Notes: a model not told the origin generated them from the letters alone. A DNA stretch of 64,000 bases from Gliomastix tumulicola (GCA_001599755.1 BCHX01000001.1:6572001-6636000); one strand, 5' to 3'. Shown: positions 47,890 to 60,702, numbered from the stretch's first letter. Program-made: numbers and translations.

Positions 47890-47930
47890 GAGACAGAGAC
47901 AGAGACAGAGACAGAGAGAGAGAGAGAGAG
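47890..47930. repeat. (GAGACA)n-(GA)n compound microsatellite
   Basis: About four GAGACA units running into a GA dinucleotide run. Confidence 0.95.
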
Positions 47931-48489
47931 CCTCAGCGCGCTGAAATCAATAACGCACTGCCGAGAACTGGGCTGGCGGGTTTAGCTTCGCAACTGGCAC
48001 CGGGGCTAGTCTGGCTAGCGGCGTCGCGGCCAAGCCGACAAAGAGAAGGAGAAATTCAAATTTAAGCGTATGTTGATAGTTGGGTGCACCTATTAGTCAA
48101 GGCAATTCTGTCGAAGGCCGTCTGGAAGAGGTGGAACTGGTTTCTCTTTTCTGTCAGACACGACAATGTGCATGTCGGAGTTACAATTGGGCCCGATGCA
48201 CGAGACGGCGTGGGGTTGGTGTGTGTGTATATGCGTGTGTCCTGCTGCAGATAAACCGGATGGGGCATTATGGTGACGTTCGTTGCCTGAGACAGAGGCG
48301 AGCCGATAATGCAACGGTTGTGCAAATTGAGTTGCGGGAACGCTATTTGCAATTTACGGCGGGCGTGTGTGTGGGTGAGACGAAGCTGGCACACCCCGGC
48401 AACAGCTGCTGCCACTGGAATTCGCCGAGAAAAAAAAATACATCAAGTAAATAGACAGCGACACTGGCTGTTCCCCAGGCCCATCCAAT

Positions 48490-48515
48490 CCCCCCCCCCC
48501 CCCCCCCCCCCCCCC
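48490..48515. repeat. Poly-C run (26)
   Basis: Twenty-six consecutive C on the + strand, the longest C/G homopolymer in the window. Confidence 0.95.
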
Positions 48516-49913
48516 AACATGTCATGATTCTGTCGTCAGTGGTCAATGGGCAGCCGCCCACGGAAGCAATGGCGTCGAAATAGTGTGCAGAGGCTGGACC
48601 CGAATGGACCTCGCATCCCAGAGCTGCCGGTTCGCCAGGCCCTGTCTTGTCCAGCAGGTGGTGGTCCGGGGGGTGGGATCTGCTGATGGCTGCTGTGCGA
48701 GTACTGCCCGAGGAAACAGGACGCGTTAGAAAAGTACCTGTGCCCGGTGGGAATTTCGCACCGGCTGGCGAGCGCGGCCAAGGTACCTTCGCCTGTGCCA
48801 GGGTAACAGCGCTGTTACCAGGATGGGTGCCTTCTTACTGTTTCTTACTGGAGGAGGGGCGCGCGAACCCACTGGAGCTTGGGTGCAGGAGTGGGTCCCG
48901 GCGGGGAAGATGCTGCTTGGGAAGGAGCCACCCCTGCAATCAGGCTATCCTATCCAGCCAGCGCCTCAGGCAGTATGAAGTCATCACACCAGCAATCTGC
49001 ACCTTGTGCCCGTCCGACGCGCACTGCGCTCTGCCTTTTCTCGCTGCCAATGCGGGCGGTGCTGCCTTTCTCGCCGACGCCTTGACACGCCTCTGAATCG
49101 GGGACGCCTTCGCATCACGCGCGCAGGGCAGAGCACGGCGCCTGGGTAGTCTGGCCGCACACGGCGCAACGGTGGATGGGCAGCCAAGACCCGAGATGGC
49201 GTCGCTCGTCGTCGGGGATCATGGAGCGTAATCGAAGGTACTCCCATGCCCCACCGCCCTGAGAGCCACGGTCCATGGGAGTAAGTATCACTCACTCACT
49301 CCCTTGCTCGCCGGGCTGGGCTGGGCTAAGGCAAGGTAACGGGTCCGACTCTTGTCGTGTCTCTTCCGTCGACATGGGAAGAGCAGCTTAAATTCGGATC
49401 CATTCCAGGTACCAAAGTCTTTTCGCTCCTCCTCCTCCTCCTCCTACTTCTACTACTACTTCTTCTCTTCCTTTTCTTTTTCTTCCCTTCTTCCTTTTCT
49501 TCCCACACCACTTCCGACTTTCTCCTCCCCCCCCCCTCCTCCATCACAAGCTTGTGACCAGCCTTGCTTGCTTGACCCCTTCACAAGACTCTTCTAGTCC
49601 ATCCCGAGGCTTGTGATTCTGGGGAGACGGAGAGACAGCCGGCTACAATCAATGTCTTCGCTTCAGCGCGCGAACATCTCCGACTCCCGTTTCTGGCACA
49701 TCATCTGAACTATTCTACTATTCTGAATACTTCAATTGTCTTCTCTCCTGTCTGTTTCTGAGGTTCACTCACTGCAGTCTTCCTCACTCTCGACGGGGTC
49801 CTCTTTGAAGCCCACCAAAAACAACCCAACCATCACCACCAACCCCCCCAAACCCAATTATCCTACGATAAACAGCAACCGAGCTGAGACAGGCTCCCCC
49901 AAAACGCTGCACA

Positions 49914-52900
49914 ATGGGTAAAGAGGAAGACAAGGCCGTCGCCCAGCATGTCTCGGGCCAGGCCAACAAGCCCATGAGTGCCCCTGCGCACGCCCTGACC
50001 TTCCAGGAGGTCGAGACGGAGCTCTCGGCCAACGCCCAGAACGGCCTGAGCCACGACGAGGCCAAGAAGCGTCTCGAGGAGTATGGCCGCAACGAATTCG
50101 GCGCCAACAAGGGTGTCCAGCCCGCGCGCATTCTCATTGCCCAGATTGCCAACTCACTGACTCTGGTATGTCCATCTTCCCAACACCCCCCCCTCTTCCC
50201 CCATGGAATTGGCTGTTTTGTGTGTCTTTGAACCCCCCACCGGCGCACCCGGCAGGGCGATTGGCGTCCCAATGGCGCAAGCCATCACATTGGTCTTATC
50301 TGGACAGCCCCGAAGCGTTCCCCAGTGCCTGTCACATGCTAATCCGAGTCTTATCGCGTGTAGGTGCTCATCCTGGCCATGGCCGCCTCATTCGGTATCA
50401 AGTCGTGGATCGAGGGTGGTGTCGTCGCCGCCGTCATTGCGCTCAACATTGTTGTCGGTTTCGTCCAGGAGTTCAAGGCGGCCAAGACCATGGACTCCCT
50501 CCGCTCCCTGTCCTCGCCCACTGCTCAGGCTGTGCGCAGCGGTAACAACGAGACGGTTGTCACTGCCGAGATCGTGCCTGGTGACCTGGTCGAGCTCAAG
50601 ACGGGTGACACCATCCCCGCTGATGTGCGCCTGATTGAGGCCGTCAACTTCGAGACCAACGAGGCTCTGCTCACTGGCGAGTCTCTGCCCGTCCGAAAGG
50701 AGACTGCGTCCACCTTCCCCGCCGACACTGGCCCGGGTGACCGTCTCAATGTTGCCTACAGCTCCTCCACCGTGACCAAGGGCCGTGCCCGTGGTATTGT
50801 CTTCGCCACTGGTCTGCATACTGAGATTGGTCAGATTGCTGCTGCCCTCCGCGGCAACAACTCGAACCGCCGCCAGCCCAAGCGCCGCGAGGACGGTACC
50901 ACTAGTCTTGGTCGTCACATGCAGGCCTGGGGTCTCACTGCCTCCGATGCCGTCGGCCGCTTCCTCGGTGTCAACGTCGGTACGCCGCTGCAGAGGAAGC
51001 TCTCCAAGCTGGCCCTGCTCCTGCTCGGCACTGCCATCATCTGCGCCATTATTGTGCTCGGTGCCAACGACTTCATGTCTGAGCAGCAGGTCGTCATCTA
51101 CGCTGTCGCTACTGGTGTTTCTATGATCCCCGCCTCGCTGATTGTCGTCCTGACGATCACCATGGCTGCTGGTACCAAGCGCATGGTCGAGCGTAACGTC
51201 ATTGTCCGCAACCTCAAGGCCCTTGAGGCTCTTGGTGGTGTTACCAGTATGTCGATTTTTCTTTTCATCCGCTATTTTGTGACTTGCTTTCGCTAACATC
51301 GCTTCACAGACATTTGCTCCGATAAGACCGGTACTCTCACGCAGGGCAAGATGATTGTCAAGAAGGCCTGGGTTCCCGGCCGCGGCACCTACTCGGTCGG
51401 AACCACCAACGAACCCTTCAACCCGACCGAGGGTGACTCCAGCCTCAACAGCGCGCAGCCCAAAGACATTGATTTCTCCAGCAAGGACGGCGAGGGAGAG
51501 GCCATTAACGCCCAGGAGCTCCCCAAGACCGACTCCACCCTCCGCGAGTACCTCAACGTTGCGTCCCTGGCCAACCTGGCCTCGGTTACCCAGGTCGAGA
51601 ATGCCTGGCACGCACGTGGTGACCCTACCGAGATTGCCATGCAGGTCTTCGCCTCCCGCTACGACTGGAACCGTCTTCGCCTCTCCACCGGCGAGGGTGC
51701 CCAGTGGCGCCAGGTTGCCGAGTTCCCCTTCGACTCCGATGTTAAGAAGATGTCCGTCATCTTCGAGGACACTACGCAGAAGAAGCAGCACGTCTTCACC
51801 AAGGGTGCCGTCGAGCGTGTGCTCACCTCCTGCCCCCGCGTTGCCCACGGTGACGAGGTCATCCCGTTCACCGAGGAGTTCAAGGCCGACACCCTCAAGA
51901 ACATGGAGTCCCTCGCCCGTCTCGGTCTGCGTGTCCTCGCTCTGGCCAGCCGAACTGACATCCGTCACGTCAACGACAACGAGGCCGAGCTTGAGCGTTC
52001 CGAGTTCGAGGATGATCTTGTCTTCCGTGGTCTGATTGGTCTCTACGACCCGCCCCGCCCCGAGTCTGCTCCTTCCGTCCGACAGTGCCACCAGGCTGGT
52101 ATTGGCGTTCACATGCTTACGGGTGATCATCCCGAGACGGCCCGTGCCATCGCCCTCGAGGTTGGCATCCTGCCTAGCCGAATGTCCGAGGTCGCCGCCG
52201 ACGTGGCCAAGACCATGGTCATGGCCGCCTCCGACTTCGACAAGCTTACCGACGACCAGATCGACAAGCTGCCCCTGCTGCCCCTCGTCATCGCCCGTTG
52301 TGCCCCGCAGACCAAGGTGCGCATGATTGAGGCGCTGCACCGTCGCAAGTGCTTCGTCGCCATGACTGGTGATGGTGTCAACGACTCTCCCTCGCTCAAG
52401 CGTGCCGATGTCGGTATTGCAATGGGCCAAGCTGGCTCTGATGTCGCCAAGGAGGCCTCTGATATTGTGCTGACTGACGATAACTTTGCCTCTATCCTGA
52501 ACGCCGTCGAGGAGGGTCGTCGCATGTTCGACAACATCCAAAAGTTCGTCCTCCACGTGCTTGCTGAGAATATCGGCCAGGCCCTCACTCTCCTCATCGG
52601 TCTCGCCTTCAAGGAGAAGAACAACGTCTCCGTCTTCCCCATCTCCCCCGTCGAAATCATGTGGATCATCATGATCACGTCTGGTTTCCCTGACATGGGT
52701 CTCGGCTTCGAGCCTGCCGTTGTTGAAATCATGGACCGACCTCCCCAGAACGTGAGTCCTTCTCTGCCCATTCCACAGTGATGGAATCAATATGCTGACT
52801 TTCTCTTCCAGCTGAAACAAGGTGTCTTTACGCCTGAGCTCATGTGCGACATGATTGTGTACGGTCTCTGGCTCGCGTGCATGTGTCTTGCCTCCTTCAC

Positions 52901-53501
52901 CCTGGTCCTCTTCGGCTTCGGCAACGGTCAGGACGACATCGGTACCGACTGCAACATCAGCGTCGGCGATGGCTGCCGCGTCGTCTTCCGTGCCCGTGCC
53001 ACCACCTTTGCCTCGCTCACCTGGTTCGCCCTCTTCCTTGCCTGGGAGATGCTTCACATGCGCCGCTCCTTCTTCCGCATGCAGCCCAAGAGCAAGCTCT
53101 ACTTCACCCAGTGGTTCCACGATGTCTGGCGCAACCAGTTCCTCTTCTGGTCTATTGTCGGCGGTATCGTCACCATGTTCCCAATCCTCTACATCCCTGG
53201 CCTTAACACGACCGTCTTCAAGCACGCCGGCATCAGCTGGGAGTGGGGCATTGTATTTGTTGAGTCGGTGCTCTTCTTCGCCGGTATTGAGGCCTGGAAG
53301 TTCGCGAAGCGCATTTACTTCCGCACGCGGGCCAAGCAGGCGGGTGCCAGTGTCGACCTGGAGACGAGGACCTTTGGCCACTACTTCACTCAGAGCAAGT
53401 CGGATAACGACGAGAGTGGCCCTGATGCCGAGAAGGCCAAGGGCTCGCCGGCGTCGCCTTCCAACTCCAACGGTATTAGCGAGAAGAAGACCGAGGTTTG
53501 A
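49914..53501 (+). CDS. ENA1: ENA-type (P2D) Na+/K+-efflux P-type ATPase
   Basis: Plasma-membrane ATPase exporting Na+ (or K+), needed at high salt and alkaline pH. Exons 49914-50165, 50364-51246, 51310-52751, 52812-53501; 1088 aa, usual ENA length. Cation-ATPase N domain (about 25-80); actuator TGES at 188-191; phosphorylation motif CSDKTGTLT with D383, formed across intron 2; nucleotide-binding domain with FTKGAVERVL; hinge MTGDGVNDSPSLKRADVGIAMG; ten expected TM helices with IPASLIVVLTITMA in TM4 and the C-terminal helices in the last exon. The C-terminus is an acidic/Ser-rich tail. Intron 1 (198 nt) is the longest intron in the window. ENA rather than SERCA/PMR1 is favoured by TM4 wording, the NIVVGFVQEFKAAKTMDSL segment and length. 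In relatives it is induced by salt and alkali; no such site was verified here. Confidence 0.93.
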
Positions 53502-55402
53502 AAAGCTCGGTCCCGTTGAGCGGCGCAGCCTCGACTTGTGTGACAAGGTCTCTGGGTCCCCAAGATCTGAAAGAAAAATACTCCCGCCATCTATTATTAT
53601 GTTGTTCCGGAGACGAGTTTGCTTGGTATACCACACCACGTACACCGTTTGGGGTTTATTCTAAGTCATATACTACTACCTTGGATACGATGCATATAGG
53701 AAAGGAGACGGGGGGGCGGTTTATACAATGGAGCGAGGGTGGACGTCGACAACCACAAAGATACCAATACGCTGGGGGTTACGAAGACGATGATGACGAG
53801 GAGAGACGCAGACTGGTCGAGGGCGATGTGATAGTTGCCTGAGACGGGTGTGTGTCGCTGCAATCTTGGAATCGGATTGCCACGAAGGGCGATTCTCGTG
53901 CTGGATACGGAGCTTGGAACAGCTCTGGTCTGGCACGAAGATCGCAGGGGGACGACATATGGACGATGACGCATGTGGAGGAGATATCCAAGTCCCTTCG
54001 GGGAATATACGTTGTTGTTTTTCCGAGTCCGAGTCTGGCACGGCTTGTTGGATACTCATCTGCTGATATAGCACGCTCTATTCTCATATATCAAATTGCA
54101 TATGGTCTTAACATTCTGGTGCCCTAGCCGTGAGTCCCGTGATGGATATGGATACTTTGCTCACATTTCTGCCACCTGCAGCGTTATCATAGTTCAACTG
54201 AATAATACTAGTCGGCCGTTCCCTAGCTGTTTAAGCTTTGATTGACGTGCGGGCTACGGCGAAATGGCAACGTTATTCCCAGAAGCCTTGGGATAAGTTC
54301 CCCAAGCTAAGGCGATCATGATCAGCTGGTCCTTATTTTTCCCACCCCTCGCGGACACGAGGGATCCCCGGCGATCTGAGTTTGCGTGGCTTGGGGTGCT
54401 AGTGGGCTGTCAAACCGTCCAACTGCCGTGCTGGACCAGAAACTCTTTTGTCCTTTTGTGCTGCTTATCGGTCCTCGGGCTTGGCTGCCTGGTGCACTTT
54501 TCCCCGTCTGCATTCCTGTCGTGTCTCACTAGAGCGTAAGAGAGTGAGAAGGGGAGGTCTGTGCTGAGACATCTCAGAGACCAGGTGGGATGGGATGGGA
54601 TGGGCTGTGGCTTCTGGTGTGCTGCACGTGAATGGAAATGTGCTGACGGCTCGGGTGAGTGAGAATGGGGGATTACGTACAGGGCGGTCGGGCCGGCTGG
54701 CTGGTAGGCTGGTAGTCAGTAACTGTGTGAGTGAGAGTGAGTGAGTGAGTGAGCCCTGGGGGGGAAAGGAGAAGCGGAGGAGGAGGAGGAGAATTATTAA
54801 TTATAGTACGGACGACTGCCGGGGGGGCGGAGAGGAGGAGCCCTGTCTGTCAGCCTAAAGGTACCTGGAGCTCTCGAAATCCTTCCGTCCCCTACCTACT
54901 ACCTTCCTCTCTTTGCTTCTTCCCTCTTTCACATTCCGGGTGTTGGGATCGTTACCAATCTGGGTGTATCTCGCATATTTAGACGGAGACGGGACCCGGG
55001 GGAAGATACCGGGTTATCATTTGACAGGGCATATTTTTTTTTCTCTCTCTCTCGCGATTGTGCTTTGAGGGAGCACGGTGCAGGAATCCACTGGTGGTTG
55101 GGTAGGTTGAGGTATCCGGCAGGGGGATGCTTGCTTCTTTCATATGCTGACGCTGACTGGATACTTAGTGACGTTCGGTCGCATCGCAGCGCGACTTTCG
55201 GGCCAATTCACCTGGCTGTTCCATCAATCGCGTCGTCGGCGGATCGAAGGGAAACTATCTTTGTACCTGGTCAGGTGTCGGGGGTGTTGAACGACGACGA
55301 CACAGCATCGGACAGACGACAGCATCCCGCCTGCTCGCTCACTCGCCCACTCACTCACTCACTGCACTCACTGCGCTCAGTGTCATCAATTCAGCCGCCA
55401 CG
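53502..55402. promoter_or_regulatory. Intergenic region upstream of the double-zinc-cluster regulator
   Basis: About 1.9 kb with the ENA 3' end and regulator promoter. It contains a GAGT/GTGA run (54728-54753) and CACT repeats (about 55341-55375) just before the start codon. No gene supported. Confidence 0.5.
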
Positions 55403-57632
55403 ATGCCACTCCGCGAGGTCAGGACGTGCGACCGCTGCCGCAAGTTCAAGCGCCGCTGCGACCTGCTGCGCCCGACGTGCACGCGCTGCCAGCAGGCCCG
55501 CGTCGCGTGCAGCTTCGAGACGCAGCCGCTGCCCGAGGGTTCATCTGACCAGACATCCTCTGCTTCCGTCGCTAGACAGTCGACGACGACGCTGTCGCCT
55601 GGCGAATCGGGCGATGGCACGGCCGGCGGCGGCGGCGGCGGCGCGATGCACGGGCTGATATCGCCGTCGTCCACGGATCTAGGCGATCCTCCTCCTCCTC
55701 CTCCGCCGCCGCAGACGCTCACGGGTCTCATGTCCGTCCGGCCGCCGCCGCCGCCGCTGCCGCCGCATGATGCGCCACAGGTGGCCGACGAGGACCGCGA
55801 GATGAGCATCAGCGACTCGGTCGCGGATACGCCATCAGTGGTGGCAGCGGTGAGAGGGAACGCGGGCGCGAAGCGCGTCGTGCGCAAGCGCAAGCGCAAC
55901 TGGATCAGCTGTCTGCGCTGCCACCGACTAAAGGTGAAGTGCGACAAGGCGCTGCCCTGCGGCCGGTGCACGACGACGGGCAACGGGCGCGAATGCTACT
56001 ACACGTACAACAAGGGGCCTAACGGCGGCAAGTTCCCCTGCCCGACGGTGCCGATGGGACGCGCGGGCGCTGGAGGGATCACGGAGTCGATGCAGGCGAC
56101 GTGGCAGGTGAGCCATGAGTCGCGGGGCGCGAGCCACTGGCGCGATCTGATGACGAAGGTGCGTTTTTTGGTTTGGTTTGGCTCATCTATGTGTGACCTG
56201 AGGATGTAGCTGACTCTGTGGTTAGATCCGCACGCTCGTCGGCAAGGAGTCCAAGACGCTGAGCGAGGCGCTCGAGAACGTCGCGACGCCGGCCTGCCTC
56301 GCCAACTTCACCCTCCCCGGCAACTTCCCCTTCGGCACGCCCGGCGCCGCGAAATACTACAGCCGCGACGCCATCACCAAGCTCGTCGACGGCGAGGGCG
56401 AGGCCTCGTGCCAGACGTACATCGACCGCTACCTCCGCCTGTTCGACTGCGTCAACCCGATCCTCGACGCGCCCGCCTTCCGGGCCGAGGTCGACGTCTA
56501 CTGGGACGACCCGGCCGAGGCCAGCCCCTGCTGGATGGCGACCTTCCTCATGGTGCTCGGGCTGGGCGCCTTCGCGACGCCCGAGGAGCCGAGCGTGGGC
56601 GTCGAGCTCATGATGGCCGCCGAGGCGTGCCTCATGCAGACGCCCTTCATGTTCCGGCCCAGCCTCGACGGCCTGCGCGCCATGGCGCTCATGGTCGTCG
56701 CCAAGGAGGTGTGCAACCCGACGTGCTGGTTCATCGACTCGGCCTGGAGCCTGCTAGGCCTGCTCGTGCGCATGGCCTTTACGTTTGGGCTGCCGCAGCA
56801 AACGGGCGAGGTGGCGGACGCAGCGAAGCGCGCGAGCCGGCGGCGGCTGTGGCTGACGATCCTGTATCTCGACGTCAAGATGGCCATGTCGACGGGGATG
56901 CCACCCTTAACGCGGCCCGACGAGCTGGACTCGCTCGACGCGGAGCGGGATCTCGGCGAGCACACGAGCCTGCAGCGGATTCTGGCCCTGTCTCTCCCGT
57001 CGGTGATCTCGGTCCTCGCGCAGGTCAACAGCTCGAGCACGAGCGATAGTAGTGACGCCACGCGCATCCCCTACCCGGACGCGAAGAAGTACAACAACAA
57101 GATCCGCACGCTCCTCGCCGACCACGCCCATCTTGTGACTGATCAACCGCTCCAGCACGCCACCGTCGACATCTACCTCCGCCGTTGCCTCATGGTCCTC
57201 CACCGTCCCTTTGCGCTGCACATCGACGGCCCGACGCTGTTCCCGGAGTCCTACTGGTCGTCGCTCCAGTGCTCCCTCGCCGTCCTCATGCACTACCGCG
57301 AGCTCTGGATGCAGACGGATCCCGCGACGAGCACGTGGGGCGCCGAGCGGTATGATCTCGTCGGACGGGCCTGGACGGTGGATTTCTTCTCGGCGGCGCT
57401 GCAGGCGAGCGTGCACGTGCTGCGGAAGGAGGCGCCGCTGGCTGGTGGTGGTGCTGCTGCTGCTGCGAACGGTGCTGGGGCGGAGATGCTGCCGCCCCGG
57501 CAGATCATACTGGATACGCTGGCGAGCTGTGTCGAGATCTGGGGCGGGGAGAGGGGCAAGAGTGTTTGTTGGCGGACGGCGCATAGTGTGCTTTCGGCGG
57601 TGCTGGAGTTGATGCCTGATGATGATGACTAG
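55403..57632 (+). CDS. Transcription factor with two Zn2Cys6 clusters
   Basis: Exons 55403-56158 and 56226-57632; 720 aa. The first cluster is at the extreme N-terminus: C9, C12, C19, C26, C29, C36. The second, complete cluster is C170, C173, C180, C186, C189, C198, preceded by a basic RKRKRNW. Both lie in the same exon with no stop or frame change between them, joined by a Gly/Pro-rich linker (poly-Gly about 77-83, poly-Pro about 97-104). After the second cluster comes KGPNGGKFPC, then a fungal-specific regulator domain including YIDRYLRLFDCVNPILDAPAF, RRRLWLTILYLDVKMAMSTGMPP and YLRRCLMVLHRPFALH. Most family members have one cluster. The second cluster plus linker reads like the normal start of a regulator, so the first may be an added module. 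Nuclear; targets unknown. Confidence 0.88.
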
Positions 57633-59746
57633 TAGGGGGGCAGTCGAATGATTGGTTGAGGAGAGGCGGTTGGGGACAGTTGGGTTGGTTTTTATGATTT
57701 ATGACCGGATTGGATTGGCTTGGACTGGATTGTATTGGTAATTTAATGACGAAGGCGTTCGTTGTTTGTTTTGAGTGTCTTTGTACCTTAGTTTGTTGAG
57801 ATTGTGAGGTATCGCAGGCATTACGAATGCAGTTGTATGACCGGTGACAGCTGAATGGGTGCAGCAAAGCTCGTAGATGAGGAGGATCAGTTACGGAGGG
57901 TATTGGTTGAATGATGTCGAGTCTCGTGGACTGATACACAACGATGAATACATGTAGACTGGTTATGGCGACGACAACCTCTCAGTGTGAGAAGTGGCCT
58001 TCCTGAACAAAATGACTGGTTCAGCGCTATGGCTGGCAACGCCACATGAGTCACAAGAAGGGTGAAAACGCACAGAAAATAGCAGAACGCACAACGCTGT
58101 AGCCCCTTCAATATTTAAGTATATATGTACATACCCCCTGGACTTCCCTGGTCACAGAACGCGTTCCTCGGCAGCTGGTTCCCTGACCATCGGTCAGGAT
58201 CGTACAAATCACTGGGTGCAGACGAGATCGTTCACCATAGCGAGGGAGAGTACAGGCGTCATTGAACCGGGGCGTTTAGGTACTAGCTGTACGACTGCAA
58301 GTTACTACAGGGGTTAACATCGGGCATGGGAGCAGGACAACACTTCTCACAGGCAGCCGTGGAAGATGTCTAAGCTCGACACCGAGTTCTTTTTTTTTTT
58401 TTTTTTTTTTTTTTGGTGAGTTTGACCACCTAGCCTGGGGAGAGAGAGCGCGGGGGATGTACGGCATGTGTAGTCTATCAAGATTTACACATACAATCGG
58501 GGTATCTACAAGACGGTGATGAGAAGAAACCACACGAGGAAGATACCTCCCACGAGTCTCCTTCGCTCTGTGGCAAAGAGGTCTCGTGGCTCTGAGTCTT
58601 TTGTTTCATTATCCTTTTCTCTCTCTCTCTCTCTCTTTTTAGTGCCGTTGGAGGCCGCAAGCGATGGCTCGAGCGGATGAATGGAATAGGAAATCACTTG
58701 GAAGTGTCTGGTGTGGTATGATCGGGCGGCGGCGAGTAAGACGGGCGGATGGTGGCATCTGCCGACAGTTGGGCATGCGTACTTTTGAACTTGGAGGCGT
58801 GGGGTGATGCTGTTCTGCACCTATCACTGGCCATATCCAGGTTCTGTCTCTCACGATATTCCTCACACGGACGACGGAAGGACGGCAAACTTGGCCACTG
58901 CGCGCGCGTGAAGCGCTGCCTGCCCTTGGCGGGGGGAGGGGGAGGGATTTCAACACAAATATTGGCCGGCGGCACGGGATGGATGTGATAATGTACGAAT
59001 ATGCACGCACCGCCGACGTGGTGCCATTCAACCGATCCCATCGTCCTGCGCGTTGACGATTCTGGGAGTTGCGATTGGCGAGGGGCAGGGATGGGATTGG
59101 ACGGAATTGGGTGATGGGATTCAGCTGGTGGGTGACGATGATTGGGTGCTGGAGGTTTGACCCCGCGCGGGACAACGCACTGCTTTGCAGTGGCTGCAGT
59201 GGAACGTAGCGGAGTGTAGACAGAAAGGATGAAGCATGTGCCACAGAAAACAATGGATGAATCTTTTCATCTAATCTGTCGGCTGCCACCCCACCCGCTG
59301 GCAGATGTCCATTATCATCAGGGGACCCTCGCTACTATTGCATCTGACATCAAGACTCCAGCCTCATCTTTTTTTTTTCCTTGTTATTCTCTCACCCTTC
59401 ACATCACGCCCCAACGACACAGCCCTCCTCCCGCTCCAACACCCGTAATTATCACGCCCACGCACGCCTAACAGCAAAAAAGCCCAGAGACAAACCGCGT
59501 CGTCTGGCCTGATCACGCATCACGTGGCGAGGCGATCTAGCACCTTCCCTCTCCCCCGTGAGACCCCGCACACCACGAGACTGGCGTCCGACGCTGCGTG
59601 GGTTGTCTGACCATTTTTTGACCCGACTGACCTGGTCACTTCCCATCTGTGTGGTGCACGACTGTTGGGAGTCAACCGTTCCCTTTTATAAGGAAATACT
59701 CGACCGCACATACGTTCTTCAGCCCTTGCCGGGAGGCTTACTCAAG
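57633..59746. other. 2.1-kb intergenic interval
   Basis: Same-strand spacer between the regulator and PP1 inhibitor-2. It has a 25-T run (58390-58414). No frame with motif support was found. Confidence 0.45.
58390..58414. repeat. Poly-T run (25)
   Basis: Twenty-five consecutive T on the + strand, about 750 nt past the regulator stop. The nearest minus-strand gene is far away, so it is unlikely to be that gene's poly-A signal. Confidence 0.95.
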
Positions 59747-60702
59747 ATGGCTACTGTCGAGCACTCACCACCAGCTGTGCACTCGCCGCTGGGACCCGAC
59801 GCAAAACGACCGAAGGGTAATACACCTCTTTAACACTTCCCTCCCTGATCTTGGTGATCAAAGCAGTGGACAGCACCCCGGCTAACACCCTCTCCCCCCC
59901 AGGCATCCTCAAGAACCCCTCCTCCGGCAGCGTCCCCCGCGTCGATCCCCCCCAGCGCCGCGAGCGCTCCATGTCCAGCAAGGAAATCACCATCGAGAAC
60001 ACGCAGATCAACGCCGGCCACCGCCGCTCCTCGTCCGGTGCCCGCCCCAGCCTCGGCGGCGGCGGCTCGCGGCGCACCTCGGGCACGCACCAGGACCACG
60101 CCGAGGGTGCGCAGCGCCTCAAGTGGGACGAAGTGAATCTGTACCTCACGGAGCAGGAGCGCTCCTCGACCATGAAGATCACGGAGCCCAAGACACCCTA
60201 TGCCAAGCAGTACGACCCGGCCGAGGACCCGTCCGACCCGGAGGAGGACGACGAGGAGTTCCCGGAGGCGGACAGGATGGAGGTTGATGTGGACGGTGCT
60301 GGTGTTCGCCGTAAGGCTACACGTAAGGCTGCTGAGAGTGACATTCCGGGTCTTTCGCTCGGCGAACCGGAGGAGGCGATCCCGGAGGCGAGCGAGGCGC
60401 GCGGCTCGACGGCGGCAGCGACGGGCAAGACGGTGCACGTCGAGGACGAAGCCGGACACGGACACGGGCACGGACACGGGGGGGAAGAAGACGGGTACTT
60501 TGGCGACGGGGTGGGGCTTTCGCCCGAGGAGGCGGAGAAGCACAGGAAGTTCGAGCAGGCGCGGAAGAGGCACTACGAGATGCGCAACGTGGCGCAGCTG
60601 CTGGGCCACCCGGAGTCCCTCCCCGACGATGAAGATGACGACGACGACGAAGACGGACAGGCCGTTCCGCCCGTTCCTAGGCTACCTAACGGGTCGGCCT
60701 AA
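59747..60702 (+). CDS. GLC8: Protein phosphatase 1 inhibitor-2 family protein
   Basis: Binds and regulates the PP1 catalytic subunit (chaperone-like modulator; Glc8 in yeast). Exons 59747-59816 and 59903-60702; 289 aa. Three I-2 contact elements are seen: KGILKN (23-28, made across the intron), KWDEVNLYLTEQE then MKITEPKTPY (about 97-121), and RKRHYEMRN (about 244-252). The Thr-Pro in EPKTPY corresponds to the regulatory phosphosite of inhibitor-2. Family HYN becomes HYE here. An acidic segment (EDPSDPEEDDEEFPE) and a Gly/His repeat (GHGHGHGHGG, about 203-212) separate the second and third elements; an acidic tail DDEDDDDDEDG ends the protein. Largely disordered, cytosolic and nuclear. Confidence 0.88.

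Larger units (their letters stand above)
43748..49913. other. 6.2-kb gene-free divergent interval
   Basis: Between divergent RING and ENA genes, the largest empty stretch here. It is rich in simple sequence: TTGG run (43757-43778), GGTCA repeats (about 44045-44063), T14 (44580-44593), palindromic GCATGC clusters (about 44959-44996), G13 plus N (46173-46186), G16 (47206-47221), GAGACA/GA (47890-47930) and C26 (48490-48515). A CT-rich leader (about 49425-49530) precedes ENA. Many open frames of 60-180 codons were inspected; none shows a family motif or plausible exon chain. It may hold lineage-specific or noncoding transcripts that cannot be recognised from sequence. Confidence 0.5.

Noticed and set aside
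50388..53645. Minus-strand open frame of 1085 codons opposite the ENA ATPase
   Set aside because: It runs unchanged through the real gene's introns 2 and 3 and is Asp/Glu/Val/Leu/Gly-rich with no motifs. It is the shadow produced by strong C/G third-position bias; no start context or homology supports it.
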